From NCBI GenBank assembly GCA_025084515.1, contig JAJAGP010001660.1, forward strand, positions 106,528 to 170,527: a DNA stretch of 64,000 bases. Reading direction: 5' to 3'. This document shows positions 13,801 through 24,361 of the stretch, in pieces; the stretch's first letter is position 1; every line of letters starts with the position of its first letter. The position numbers and the translations under genes were made by a program. The stretch is from Ancistrus triradiatus (taxonomy: Eukaryota > Chordata > Actinopteri > Siluriformes > Loricariidae). The notes beneath the pieces were generated by a model. The model was not told the DNA's origin, searched no databases, and saw only the letters and a list, made by a program, of their open reading frames with translations.

Positions 13801-16800
13801 CCTCCTGGGCCAGTTGGACAAGCAGGTGCTAATGGACCTCGGGGCGATCCTGGTCCTGATGTAAGCTTATCTCTTGTTGTCTTATTCAAATTTAAAATGT
13901 GAATGTTACTAACATTGCATAAAAGCCAGATTGTGCAAAAGGTATACTGACTCGTTTATGTGCAATGTTCATTTTATACATCAACATGGACTCAAACATG
14001 AAATTGTGCTGAAATTTAAAACCAAGCAATGACCACTGCTTTTCCATATTCATGGTATTACCCCATAATCAAGAAGTTAGAGATGACCAGAGCATTAATG
14101 TAGCTGCTTGGAAGAGAACAGTTAGAAATTTATATACCACCTTAATGCCAACATGCTGTATGTTAGAATTAAGTAATTTCTTCGATATAACCACAAACAT
14201 AAGCACAAGGAGCATGGTATAGATGCTACTGGAACATTAGAACTGGGTTATGTTGTCAACTGAGACTGAAATGGAGCTTTTTTGGTAAAACTCCAGAGTG
14301 GGATTTGTATCCTCTGTTTCCCCAATGTGAAGTATGGTATAGGATGTATGTGGTGGTGCAATTCTGCCTGTAAATTCCATTAAGGACCAGGAGATTTAAT
14401 GAAAATCTGGCTGCCAGGTGCTACCAGCAGGACAATTATCTAAAATGCACAGCCCAAATTAAGCTGTAGTCATGGCCATTGCAGTTATCCATGCTGAACT
14501 GCCTGATACGGAACATATTCTGGAGTTTGTTGGACACAGTTAGAAGCATGCCCTGGAAGGGACGCTTATCTATGTCAGGGCATGGCAGAGCTTCCCATCA
14601 TCAGACATCATCAATGTGTGATGCCTGTCCAAGCCAACAGGCTCCACCGTAACTCACACAAGGGTCTCCGCAGGGTGAACTAGCGAATTTACACTACGGA
14701 TTTTCATATTACCATGCTTTACAACAGAACTGTCCAACATTTTTACAAAGGCCCTTATTGTGGTTTTGGCAGAATTCATGGTCTTGTTTAATGTTAATGT
14801 ACTGATAAGAGTTACAGTAAATATCAATTATTATGTTCATCAGCAATCAAACAGCTGTTGCCATGGATGAAAATAATTTTGTTGTAGGTGAGAATTAGAG
14901 AAAGAGTAAAGTTAACAAACATGACAACAAACTTACAGTATATTTGACTGACAGGGACCCGCTGGATCTGATGGCCCACCAGGAAAGGAAGGAGTCATAG
15001 GTGAACGGGTAAGACCTGAGATCTTGAAGCTTTAAACTTCTTCACCCATGGGACTACATCTGACAACAATGGTTCTTCTTATAGGGTGACCGTGGTGATG
15101 CAGGACCAGAAGGTGTAGCTGGGCTCAGGGGGCCTCCTGGTCCTCCAGGTCCTGTGGGTTCTATTGGAGACTCTGGAAAGAGAGGAGATGCAGTATGTAT
15201 TTTGATCTTTCCAATATCTCCTAATGTTAACATCACATTTGTTTTTTGTATTTACTGCATGCACGAATCCTGCATTAATATGAACTTTCTTGACAGGGTT
15301 CAAGGGGTCCCGTTGGCCCTCCAGGTCCAGCTGGAAAGAGAGGCCTACCAGTAAGACATCATCATGATCCTGTCTATTGCATCGTTTTGCCTGTTCTCCA
15401 AATTTTTGAGATCGAAGAAAGGCACACTTTCAGATTTAACTCCACTTTTTTCTAGGGACCTCAAGGACCCAGAGGAGATAAGGGAGAGTTGGGTGACCAC
15501 GGAGAACGGGGACAAAAGGGACATAGAGGATACACGGGTCTACAGGGACTTCCTGGATCACCTGTAAGTACTGTCCCACTCAGAACACAAACAGCATTAT
15601 GTCTCAGACACTATGGTTTATATAGTGTTAGCTAAAATATTAAAAACAATTTTATTGAAGTATTAATTATAGCCACCGTCTTATCCAACTAAAACAAGAA
15701 TAAAACATCAATAATAAGGAATAAAAAACACTTTCAGTAGTACCCAAAATGTGAACTGTAAGCTAAACATTTCATGCTTTATCTTTAGGGAACCACTGGC
15801 GAACAAGGACCGTCTGGAATTTTTGGGCCAAGTGGCCAAAGGGTAAGCACATTTTCTGTAGTCTAGTTAGTGCTGCAACATATGTGGAGATGCGGTAACT
15901 ATTTCATTTGAATATAATATAGGGGCCTCCCGGACCAATAGGACCACCTGGTAAAGAAGGCTACGTTGGACAGCCTGGGCCAATGGGACCACCTGGAACA
16001 AGAGGAATAAGTGGAGACATCGGACCAGAGGCATGTATATCCTCTCCGATACCACATATAGCAAATACATGAGGTTTTGCATGAGTTGTTAAAAAAACAA
16101 CTCAATTTAACTTATTAATAGATTATTACTAAGTAGTCCTTCTTTATGCTGTTCTCAGACAAACCATTTTTTATTTTTCAGGGACCTCCTGGAGAGCCTG
16201 GTCCTCCTGGCCCACCTGGATCTCCTGGACCCCCAATTGCAGCTATGGAAGACTTGTTTGGTGGCCCTCAAGATTATGATTCTGGCCCTCCTCCTCCTGA
16301 ATTCAATGAGGATGAAGCTCTGCCCAAATCGAATTCTACAGATACCCTGCAGGCCGATCCAGGAGTCCAGGCAACCTTGAAGGCTATTAGCAGCCAGTTG
16401 GAGAGCATGCGTAGCCCTGATGGTACTAAGAAGCACCCTGCCCGAACTTGCGAGGACCTTAAGCAGTGCTATCCACTGAAAAAGAGTGGTAAGTCAGCAT
16501 CAACAACACCAAGCACATAGGACATGTTTGAAATAAAGACATTTAAACTGATGTATGGGACATCAGACTTTAATTCTGACTATTAGTAGGACTTTTCACT
16601 ACCCTTATCACACATTTACTTATTCATCAACCATACAGTTGAAACAATGCTGTTGTACACATGTACCACAGCCACTACAGTGTCACTGTTTTGCTGAATG
16701 GTCGAACATCCCCAAAAACTGGCTGGTCAAGGCTGCCTGATTGAACATAGTCAGACTGGCAATAAGTGCAAGTACATATATGTGTTGTCTAATGACCCTC

Positions 16801-19800
16801 CAGGAAATACACTACACAGTGGTTCTTCAGTTGCACAGTAAACATCACATATACTGTAGAACCAAAACATAAACCTGCATGACAGAATATAAACATGTAT
16901 AAACATACCTCACCGGCTGCACACAACCATGAGGGAATGAGTCCACTAGAAGAAACACTAATCTGAAGCCAGCCTGGCGCTTATAGTGTTAAGCAGAATA
17001 CAAAATGTTCCATTTCATGTCTCTTCATGTGTCCATGTCTTATAAGTCTCCATGCACAACACATACATAGTTTCTTCTTATGCCTGTAGTTAATGACAAG
17101 TAAATCATATTCATGAAAATAAAATAAAAAATCTATCAGGAGTATGGCATAAATAATACTTATGGTAGGGAAAATCGTAATATATTATAATTGTTAAGAC
17201 ACTGGTCATTAAAGTGAATGCACACTTTGTTCGGATGGTCATTAAAGGGTGCTTAACTGTACAACATAAATGTACCTTATATTCAGGTTCTGCATTATAT
17301 CTAACTACCGGTACTTTACATGTATTCTAATATTTCATCTATGATGTACAGGTGAATATTGGGTGGATCCAAACCAAGGCAGTTCAGAGGATGCCATTAA
17401 GGTATACTGTAACATGGATACTGGCGAAACGTGTATCTCAGCCAATCCCTCAAACATACCTCGCAAAACATGGTGGAGTACTCCAGGAAACAAACCTGTG
17501 TGGTTTGGAACAATGAATGGTAAAACCTATGTGAGTACATTTTGCCAGTAATGGTGTGTATTATATTTACATTTAACAACATCTGTAGTTACATTTAGAA
17601 GCCAGCACTGCAATATCAGAATGTTCAAATTAATTGACTCATAATAGCCTGCCAATTAGCCTTGGATGGTGAACACTGAATGCAGTCCTTGCCGTCGAAT
17701 GTCTCTGATAAGGCCTTGTTTCTGTGTAGTTCACATACGGGAACAAAGACCAGCCCGCTAACTCAGTCACCGTCCAGATGACCTTCATCAGGTTGCTTTC
17801 CAAGGAGGCCTCACAGACCGTCACATACCACTGCAAGAACACAGTGGGTTACAAAGATGGAGCAACTGGAAATCTGAAAAAAGCAGTCATTCTCAAAGCT
17901 GCCAATGATTTAGAGCTCAAAGCTGAAGGAAACAACCGCTTCAGATACACTGTGCTGGAGGACAGCTGCTCTGTAAGTCATTCCAGACCTTATTTTAATA
18001 ATCAATGTGAAAAAAAGCCCAGTGTGGATTTAAGATGATCACTTAGTGGCTTGCCAAGTCCTTGAAAACTGCATTGTCATTTGGAAAGCAAGGTAATTGG
18101 CAAGAGGATAGAGCAGTGGTTCTTAACTGGTCTATATTTATTCCATAATTATCAAGTACTACACCAAAGTCAGTTTCTAACTCTTCATAAATCCCTGTTT
18201 TTTTTCCCATTCTATCCCCACTAATCCTGGTCAGGGTTGCAGGGGGTCCAGAGCCTCTCCCAGAATTCACAGGGGGCAGACAAGCCTGTACTATCAATGG
18301 GGAGCCAGTCATTGCAGGGCTGGATAGGGGTCCATCCTCTCCTCGCTTAGACACAGCCAGTCATGCCTATGTGATACTAAACCCAGCTGGAAGGCATCTC
18401 AAATTGCCACTCTGCTATCTGAGCACCCCCATGTACTTCATTTCGAAATGAATAGGGCAATAATATTCTGCCAACATGCACTATTAAATCTAGACCATCC
18501 AAAATCCATAGCCATCTTGCCTAATCTGTTGTTAATGCAGCAATAATGGTAAGATTCCTACTCAGATTTACTCAGACATGATAATACAAATGATAATAAA
18601 GTTTAGCCGAGGTTAATTATGCTGCAGCTCACATGCGCACCGATACTCAGTGCAAGGGTTTAAACAAACAAACAAAACGAAACAACAAACGAAAACCCTA
18701 AGCATGGCTTTTCCCCTGTATTTAAATATTCCACAGTTGCAGTGGCTCCCAATATTTTTTTCCAGCAATGCTGAGCAATCGGTCATGCAGGGTGAGATTT
18801 ATTAGTTGTAAATCAAGTGATGGGAAACAGTCAGTGAGAGTGTGAAAGAAAAATCTAAGCTGGAAAGGCTTGGTTACTTTGCTGTGAACTAAACCACACT
18901 ATACCATATTGAATAGTACTGTATGTTAAATTAGTGCACTAACAATGGTGTTCATAATATGGTGACACCATAATTAACAAGCAGTAGGCGTTGAGGTTTG
19001 AGCATGTATACGATGCAACACAACATCATCCCTGCTTGGTACAGCATGTGTCAGCGTGATAAAATGACACTCGAAAATTACAGCGAGATATTGCACCTGC
19101 ACCTGGTAATTCAGTCACAACCCTTGTCACATGTTCTTGGATCTGTTTTTGAAGGAGTGATTACTCATGCTATTATATTGCAAGTCTTATTGATGTGCTG
19201 TAAAACATACTACCCTTACTCCCTTGTACTGGACTCTGGACCAGAAGGTCCAGGGTTCAAATCCCACCTCTGCCAAGCGGTCACAGTTGGGTCCTTGAGC
19301 AAGACCCTTAACCCACAATTGCTTGGATTGTAAGACTGTATCAATTATAAGTCGCTCTGGATAAGGGCATCTGCTAAATGCTGTAAATGTAAATTATTTC
19401 TTTCCTACTTGGTAATAATAGCTTTGATCCTTGGAATTAACAGAAAGCTTGTTTTGGCTGAACAAAGTACCAGGGATGGACTTTTCTGCTTAAGGAGATC
19501 TGTAAATAAAGCAGGAGTTAAATATTTTGGACATTATTCTTCATTAGCAGGAATTTGAAGTCAATACACTACAGCAGAACCTTTGAATTCAACTTAATTG
19601 GCTCTGGAAGGCCTTGCAGACTCCGGTTTGTTCAAAGTCAGAATCAAATTTCCCCGTAAGAAGTAATGTAAATAGGATTAATCTGTTCCCGACCCTCAAA
19701 TTAGTAATTAATAATTAAAAGCATGAATAAAGCAAATGAATGTAATACAATAATAATAATAATCAATAAATACATGAAATACATGAAATATAAACTGAGA

Positions 19801-21237
19801 CAAACGCAGTTTTGGCATTTCTATTGCTTGGTCAACGATGCTGAGACTGAGAGGTGTCTGAAATCGCACGTGTAGACTGATATAATATACATATACATAA
19901 TTTGATAATAAAACAATATAATATAATATGCCTATAATCGTGCCCTAATTCTTCTCCTTCTTTTGGGTTTTATAGCGATTGGCATACAGTATTGATGCAT
20001 TATTGCCACTGGACTGGATTACGTGCATTGTTTTAGGAAGATTACACCATTGAGTGTTTTATTTAGGGTGCCCATGTTCAAAGGCTGAACATTTATTCAA
20101 ATTTGTGGGCAAAAAACAAAAATTCAAACGGACTGTTCGATGCCCATGCATTCAAATTCTGAGGTTCCACTGTACTTATGATTTGACTAGTTATACTTAA
20201 CATTGTTTTTCACCAAACCAGCCTGACATACAGTATATCGTGCTTATTATTCCAACTTGAAAATTATTGACAAAAAAATGTTAGGGCATTTTAGAGATTG
20301 GACAGTAGTTGGACAGATGAGGGGGGTTTTAGGAATGATTTATCCTAGTTTGAAAGTTAACGATTTTTTTAAATAACTTGATTCTACAGCCTTGTATACA
20401 GCTTACATCTAGTCATTTTAGCAGACAGCCTTATCCAGAGCAACTTACAATTGATACAATTATAGTCTTGCAATATAAGTAATTGTGGGTTGAAGATCTT
20501 GCTCAAGGAGCAAGCAGTAGCGGCTTCCCAGAGGTGGGATCTGAACCCTGGACCTTCTGGTCAGTAATCCAGTCCTTACAAATGCAGAATGGCAGCCACA
20601 TATGAGGAGAGAGTAAGTGTGTTCTCCCATTCATTTTAGAAAGACAAAATTAGATGTAGAGAGAGTCAAAATTTGTACTTAGGTCCTCTGTGCTGGCCAA
20701 GAGAAAACACAAGCAACTGAGTCATGTAGTGTGACTAAGCTTTTTATATTTGTTCTACTAATAACCTGCAACACATATGAACATATTTTATTTTATGAAA
20801 GCTACCAAACTGCATTCTGTGATTATTGTGTCATTCTACATTACTTTGCTTGTTGTTAGGCTGATTTAGTTGTTACAAGGCAAATGTTATTAGATTGCTT
20901 GATTTAAAAATAAGTGCATTGGATGCTGTTCAAAATGTAATAAAACAACACACCCATAACCACTTGAGTTAACCCACTAGTTAAGAGTTATATTTATACG
21001 AGCAATATTTAGTACCTAGAATCATTTTTCAGCATTAATTAACGATACAGGCTTGCATCTAAACTCATTTTTCTCTCTCTCTTCTCACAGGAGGCAAATG
21101 GTAACTGGGGAAAGACCGTTTTTGAGTACAGGACACAGAAAACGGCAAGGTTACCTATCATGGATATAGCCCCTGTGGATATTGGTCGTCCAGATCAGGA
21201 GTTTGGTGTCGATATTGGGCCGGTTTGCTTCTTGTAA
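1096..21237 (+). CDS. col5a2: pro-alpha2(V) collagen (5'-partial gene, 49 exons)
   Basis: Fibrillar procollagen chain that co-assembles with alpha1(V) and nucleates heterotypic fibrils in the extracellular matrix. Exons: 1096-1149, 1244-1330, 1733-1810, 2158-2202, 2289-2342, 3665-3718, 3845-3898, 3993-4046, 5301-5354, 5462-5506, 5627-5680, 5882-5926, 6015-6068, 6437-6535, 6631-6675, 6785-6883, 7870-7923, 8033-8140, 8257-8310, 8400-8498, 8616-8669, 8896-8994, 9079-9132, 9222-9275, 9371-9424, 9533-9586, 9670-9714, 10296-10394, 10729-10836, 10914-10967, 11292-11345, 11438-11491, 11578-11631, 12050-12157, 12243-12296, 12435-12488, 12593-12754, 12895-13002, 13753-13860, 14955-15008, 15085-15192, 15297-15350, 15456-15563, 15789-15842, 15923-16030, 16182-16488, 17352-17530, 17730-17972, 21091-21237. 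Every helical exon starts with a Gly codon and is 45, 54, 99, 108 or 162 bases. COL5A2, rather than COL1A1/1A2/3A1, is called from the N-telopeptide (SSQMAG) and the C-propeptide (SPDGTKKHPARTC, NQGSSEDAIKVYC, IGRPDQEFGVDIG). The signal peptide and VWC exons lie outside the window. All introns are GT-AG except two with GC donors. The a/b teleost paralogue cannot be decided. Confidence 0.96.
1331..2157. other. col5a2 introns around the junction exon
   Basis: 1331-1732 shows nothing recognisable. 1811-2157 holds an (aatc)n run at about 2056-2075 followed by a short dispersed-repeat tail (tatttatatagtaccttaca). Confidence 0.5.
2158..16030 (+). CDS. col5a2: col5a2 main triple-helical domain (42 exons)
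   Basis: Forty-two exons sum to 2,988 bases or 996 residues. Adding GQR from the junction exon and six triplets in 16182-16488 gives about 1,017 residues, one triplet more than the 1,014 usual for fibrillar chains. With GQR as residues 1-3, the Lys of GLKGHR (codon 4035-4037) is helix residue 87 and the Lys of GQKGHR (codon 15516-15518) is residue 930. These are the two classical helical cross-link sites recognised by lysyl oxidase-modified telopeptides. All triplets start with Gly except one: codon 11483-11485 is GCA (Ala) at helix residue 619. The large exon 12593-12754 (162 bases) matches the single 162-base exon typical of this clade. Confidence 0.95.
2343..3664. other. col5a2 intron with unidentified minus-strand ORF and SINE pair
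   Basis: 2775-2957 on the minus strand encodes a Lys-rich 60-residue ORF (DLDNVRKMWDGFKKK, VTFEEVKKF) with unusually protein-like composition, but I do not recognise it. It may be a fragment of an old retrocopy or transposon. A SINE cluster fills 3235-3640. Confidence 0.4.
3235..3640. mobile_element. nested/inverted S1 SINE cluster
   Basis: A degenerate plus-strand head (3235-3340), a minus-strand copy (about 3362-3523) and a further plus-strand fragment (about 3521-3640) with a repeated ggttaaggtactgga unit. Opposite orientations make an imperfect palindrome. Confidence 0.7.
4047..5300. other. col5a2 intron with AT-rich block and repeat fragment
   Basis: 4480-4600 is very AT-rich. About 4615-4850 resembles the minus strand of the second SINE-like family (cctaggggcaatttagatga, ggatgtgggaggaaacac), also seen at 40045-40350. 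The rest shows nothing recognisable. Confidence 0.5.
6161..6343 (-). mobile_element. tRNA-derived SINE (family S1)
   Basis: Minus-strand copy from catttacatttacagcattt to ctaccacagtccc, with a small internal deletion next to gcaattgtgggt. It lies in the intron between exons 6015-6068 and 6437-6535. Confidence 0.85.
6884..7869. other. col5a2 intron with decayed Tc1-type fragment
   Basis: About 6990-7240 contains ctggccattctcctctgacc and neighbouring words shared with the Tc1-like element at 44485-45002, much decayed. The rest shows nothing recognisable. Confidence 0.35.
9587..9588 (+). other. col5a2: GC splice donor in col5a2
   Basis: Exon 9533-9586 ends GACCAG and is followed by gcaagt instead of gtaagt. 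The next exon (9670-9714) has a normal AG acceptor. The flanking consensus (CAG|gcaagt) is the strong context expected of a genuine GC-AG intron. Confidence 0.9.
9715..10295. other. col5a2 intron, nothing recognised
   Basis: No repeat of the families above and no exon-like sequence seen. Confidence 0.4.
10401..10602 (-). mobile_element. tRNA-derived SINE (family S1) abutting a splice donor
   Basis: Full-length minus-strand copy from tacatttacatttacattta to ctaccacagtcc. It begins six bases after the end of exon 10296-10394, so the donor is gtaaac followed directly by SINE sequence. Confidence 0.88.
11483..11485 (+). other. col5a2: Gly-to-Ala codon in col5a2 helix
   Basis: Exon 11438-11491 reads GEPGPKGPPGPQGSRAMP. 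The Ala codon GCA stands at an obligatory Gly position (helix residue 619); human COL5A2 has Gly (GSRGNP). One base (GGA to GCA) explains it. Confidence 0.9.
11832..12032 (+). repeat. dispersed fish repeat, family R1, beside an acceptor
   Basis: Shares tttcttcc, agggagtttttccttgcca, gataatctaaa and caatgctccattgt with 51655-51828. Its tail ends about 20 bases before exon 12050-12157. Confidence 0.75.
13105..13643. mobile_element. Tc1-like element, internally deleted (family T1)
   Basis: Terminal inverted repeats begin acagtactgtggaaaagtc and end agacttttgcacagtactgt, flanked by TA. Inside, a fragment reads DQWKRGLWSDESKFEIFGS, the second-Asp block of a Tc1 transposase, followed by stops. A related copy lies at 61703-62232. 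Confidence 0.85.
13861..14954. other. col5a2 intron, unclassified
   Basis: About 14060-14650 looks like decayed transposon sequence in composition, but no family or TIR could be assigned. No exon seen. Confidence 0.35.
16031..16032 (+). other. col5a2: second GC splice donor in col5a2
   Basis: Exon 15923-16030 ends CCAGAG and is followed by gcatgt. The 108-base size and the GPE ending match the homologous exon, so the boundary is fixed by homology. The acceptor at 16180-16181 is normal. Confidence 0.85.
16182..16488 (+). CDS. col5a2: col5a2 helix end, C-telopeptide and start of C-propeptide
   Basis: This 307-base exon opens with six Gly-X-Y triplets (GPPGEPGPPGPPGSPGPP). It then leaves the helix into an acidic, Pro-rich telopeptide/linker (EDLFGGPQDYDSG, PPPPEFNEDEA) and enters the C-propeptide coiled-coil start (DPGVQATLKAISSQLESMRS). 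The first two propeptide cysteines are in RTCEDLKQC. The exon ends in phase 1 (AGT G|gt). The procollagen C-proteinase site should lie in the linker, but I cannot place it. Confidence 0.94.
16489..17351. other. col5a2 intron, nothing recognised
   Basis: AT-rich, no repeat family or exon-like sequence identified. Confidence 0.4.
17352..17530 (+). CDS. col5a2: col5a2 C-propeptide exon, calcium/Cys region
   Basis: This 179-base exon completes the split Gly of SGEYW and encodes WVDPNQGSSEDAIKVYCNM and GETCISANPSNIPRKTWW. The DPNQG...DAIKV motif is the calcium-binding part of the COLFI domain. Ser stands where the pro-alpha1 chains of types I and III have Cys (NQGC), as in human pro-alpha2(V). 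In this family that loss goes with chains that need partner chains to trimerise. Confidence 0.94.
17730..17972 (+). CDS. col5a2: col5a2 C-propeptide exon, chain-recognition region
   Basis: This 243-base exon (81 codons, the usual size of this exon in clade-A genes) encodes YGNKDQPANSVTVQMTFIRL, LSKEASQTVTYHCKNTVGY, NLKKAVILKAANDLELKAEG and FRYTVLEDSCS. It carries the conserved RLLS-EASQ and YHCKNS-type motifs of the COLFI domain and two cysteines. The chain-recognition sequence that sets trimer partners lies in this part of the propeptide (family knowledge). Confidence 0.95.
19224..19395 (+). mobile_element. tRNA-derived SINE (family S1), 5'-truncated
   Basis: Begins within tactggactctggaccagaa and runs to ctgtaaatgtaaat with an intact tail. 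Confidence 0.85.
19568..20174. mobile_element. non-autonomous TIR element (family H1)
   Basis: Left end acagcagaacctttgaattc is an inverted match of the right end gaatttgaggttccactgt-type sequence at 20145-20174 (actual right end gaggttccactgta). No transposase. 60310-60490 and 63100-63380 have similar ends (tacctcggttctcgac, gtaccgaggtaccactgta), perhaps a related family. Confidence 0.55.
20408..20578 (-). mobile_element. tRNA-derived SINE (family S1)
   Basis: Diverged minus-strand copy: ttagcagacagccttatcc through ggaccttctggtcagtaatcc. Confidence 0.8.
21091..21237 (+). CDS. col5a2: col5a2 terminal coding exon
   Basis: It follows a strong polypyrimidine acceptor and the largest intron of the gene within the window (17973-21090). 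It encodes WGKTVFEYRTQKTARLPIMD and DQEFGVDIGPVCFL, then TAA at 21235-21237. The C-terminal VCFL with its cysteine is the fibrillar collagen signature end. Confidence 0.96.
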   Translation, partial: EANGNWGKTVFEYRTQKTARLPIMDIAPVDIGRPDQEFGVDIGPVCFL

Positions 21238-22360
21238 AGCAGAGATGCATTGAAGAGAATCCTGAGACTCTTGAACTGACTGCTGACAAGCTCAGCCTTG
21301 TACATAAAGTACAGCGGACTGGTCCGGCCCCGAAGCAGGATATTTATTGTGCCTTTCCAATAACGTCAAGACATTACAACAGATTCTGACCTTATTAGTA
21401 AGAAATGAACCAGTGAAATGCAATACACATTTACATTTATTCAGCTCTGTTTGGATAGAGTCATCTATCAACTGCTGTGGGAAGATTATGACGTCTGTTT
21501 CCAGCCATTTAAAATCCGTTAATCTGAAAGGCTACTGTACCAACCAACACTAGACCAATTTAAATTTACCTATTTTGTGATATTTTTATCTTTGTCTTTT
21601 AAACAAATCACATGGTGCTACAAAGGAAACATCGAAAATGTTTTCTGGCATGACTTGTTTCTCTGGAAAACTGTTCCTAAAACTGATACTCGATTGATAC
21701 TTGCATTGTATGACGTTTGAATGCAACTGACCATTAAATATTAAACACATCGAATGATTAGCGTAAGCTACCTCGTCTTTATAATCTGGGATAAGTCAAT
21801 GGTGGGATTCAATCTCACTTCACTTCTCCCAGAATAAAAGGTACAGAGCAGGGTGAGGGAATATAAATAAAATCTCTCCAACACTAATAATGATGCAAAC
21901 TCAGTGTCTTGAACTTGATTACCATATAGAGTGATTACATATGTGACTAGATCTCAAAGTTTCATGGGTTATTCTTATGTCAGGTATTTTAGTTCGTACT
22001 TAACCACACTGGACTAATTGAAGATCCAGGGCCGAAAAAAGGAAAAAAGCAAAACAAAAACAAAAAAAATTGAGCATGCTTTGTAAATACAATAATAGAC
22101 GGAATAACTCATGGTAACTATAACAATTAGGTAGCTTTCTAAAGCATGTTGTTCCACTTTGCAAACCATCCACTTTTCTATTTTAAACTAGTTTTTAAGC
22201 CTATAAATAATTACTTTCATGTATTGTGCTTTACAAATTAAAAAGTATGCTTGGTGACTCAAACTTTTCTTTTTTGTTGTCCATGAAAAACTATTTTGTT
22301 TCTATCATATTCATTTCTTTTTCATGCATGGAACATTTTAGCAACAATAAACTAATGGAT
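21238..22360 (+). other. col5a2: col5a2 3' UTR (extent uncertain)
   Basis: AT-rich sequence after the stop without coding character. AATAAA hexamers lie at 21833-21838, 21866-21871 and 22346-22351, and any could be the poly(A) signal. I cannot choose without transcript data. Confidence 0.45.
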
Positions 22361-22729
22361 GCAAATTAGCACCCTTGAAGCATTTGCTAAATATTTAAAA
22401 ACTACTGTGATTCACCATTTCCAAATATTGTTAAATATGTCTTATTTTTACAGGGACGCACCAATCCCATTTTGTTTTATTCATGATACCAATATGTGCT
22501 TAAGCAACAATCAGTTTTAGCCAGTACTGCTGTTTTTTTTCACTTCAGCAATTGAAGATTTATTAAATATGCCCATATACAGGTCACTTCAGACCATTTC
22601 TTGTTTGTATCCTAATAAGATTTTAATTGTATAAATGTACTTTTTGTAGTCCAATTCCTGGATCATGTATAATATGCAAATCGTGTCATCATGGGGCTAC
22701 TGACTTTCAGTGTTGCATCTCATTTTCAG

Positions 22730-22918
22730 TTTACATTTATATGTTCAACATTTAGCAGATGCCCTTTTCCTGATTGGCTTAGAATTGAACTGAACAGCTG
22801 AAGCTGAAGGGTGTTGCTCAAGGGTTCAACAGTGGCAGCACAGGGACTTAAACCATCAACTTTCAGGTCAGTAGTCCAATACCTTTACCACTGAGCTGAC
22901 ACTACCACTACCACAGTC
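22730..22918 (-). mobile_element. tRNA-derived SINE (family S1), old copy
   Basis: Minus-strand copy with many changes (catttagcagatgccctttt, gctcaagggttcaacagtgg). It lies in the col5a2-gulp1 spacer. Confidence 0.7.
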
Positions 22919-24361
22919 GGTTTATGGAAAAGTTGGTAGCCACTGTAGACCAGCATAAGCAGAACCATTTACTGGAAATTTTGGTTATCAGATGCATCTT
23001 ACAGAGACAAATGAATTAGCTTGAAGGCATGTTGGTGAAACACACCTGAATCCACCATCTCAAGTATTTTGAGCAATACATTTAACTTAAATCTATGCTA
23101 AATGCATATTTGCACCTGCATTTTGTGTGCATAATCTAAATGGGGCTCAGTGGGGCTTTTCAAGCTAATACTGATTTTTAGAACCTGTTTACTCGAGTCA
23201 GGCATCTTGTACTAGGATTGTAGACATATGCATTCACAGGCATCTAAATGTATCTCTGCTCAGTCAGATTGAAATCTGATTTATTTCATGTGACATGCAA
23301 ATCAGATAATGCTTGACCACCAGATTTGTCTTTTGTACTCCATTTTCAAGATGAGTCACCTTTAACTGTGCTTTGCCTGGTGTTCTGGATCTGCTTGAAG
23401 ACACAAGGCGAGTATGTGGGTAGCAATGTAGTGAGCTGGATGAAGATAAGTTGTCAGATGCTTCCTTGTGAGATTTCTTTTCTTATGACACCTCTAAATT
23501 CGGTCTCAATCCTCCTGCCGAAGTGGTTTTAAATCTTGGGTCCATTTATTTGCAGTTATAGTGGCTAATCACTATCCAGACACAACTCTGATGCCGTTTC
23601 ATTTTGTTTAAACAATAACAGAAATCCTAATTTAGGATGAGGTAATGATCATACTGCAGGTAAAATATGTGGAAGTGTGAACAGCATAAAACATCTTTCA
23701 GTGTATTCCAATACGTATCTGATTTGTGGCAACATGACTTGGCATTCAAGCATTGTAGGACATCCAAAAGCAGTGGATGTAGTTGGTATGAGAACATAAA
23801 CAAATGACCGATGGAAAAGCAAGCAAACCGAGGTTTGGCAATGCCAAATAGGTTAGCCAGTGTGCTGGTACCTGGTCCGGTAGCCATTGAATACAATCAA
23901 ACCCCTACTCGCTTTTGGAATATGTGCCCCCTCAAATTAGGGCCGTGCTTCAAAAATCTTGAAGAACATTGCTACTATGGATAACGTAAAATGTTCTCTT
24001 AGACATTCTAAGGTTTTCTGCTGTGAATGTTGTGGTTCCGCCACTCCAGGGTTTGGTTCTGCATCAAGACAGTTCTCTCAACCCTAAATAGCCACCATGA
24101 CTAGGGGTGTGTTGGTTAGAATGAAAATGTGTACAGCAAATCAGATTTGGGCCACTTTTCCCTGCAGTCTGTACATAGTGAAAGTGTCAGATCAGAGTTT
24201 CAAGACAATTTCAGTATCGGCTTGGTGCATCCCTAATTTCAAAAGCAATAATGGTGAATGAATTTCTTTCTTGTGTATTTCCTCTTTATATTACTCTGCA
24301 TTGTCTTTGTATTGTACTGTGTAAAATCTGAATTATAACAAAACCTGAGTGTAATGTCTTG
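22919..24361. other. intergenic spacer
   Basis: Unique-looking AT-rich sequence between the two convergent genes. ORFs here are short and non-protein-like; no collagen exon of any type was seen. Confidence 0.5.

Larger units (their letters stand above)
17973..21090. other. col5a2 last intron, repeat-rich
   Basis: Contains a tRNA-like repeat fragment (about 18190-18420), an S1 SINE (19224-19395), a TIR element (19568-20174) and a second, minus-strand S1 SINE (20408-20578). No further exon is needed: phases join 17972 to 21091. Confidence 0.7.

Noticed and set aside
16155..16436. A 93-residue minus-strand ORF.
   Set aside because: Antisense shadow of col5a2 exon 16182-16488.
18043..18354. A 103-residue minus-strand ORF in the last col5a2 intron.
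   Set aside because: It lies partly in a tRNA-like repeat fragment and has no recognisable domain.
1096..21237. The gene could be COL3A1, COL1A1 or COL1A2 rather than COL5A2.
   Set aside because: The C-propeptide has NQGSSEDAIKVYC (Ser where types I and III have Cys) and SPDGTKKHPARTC, and the telopeptide has SSQMAG. All fit COL5A2. The final VCFL is shared by many fibrillar chains and does not decide.
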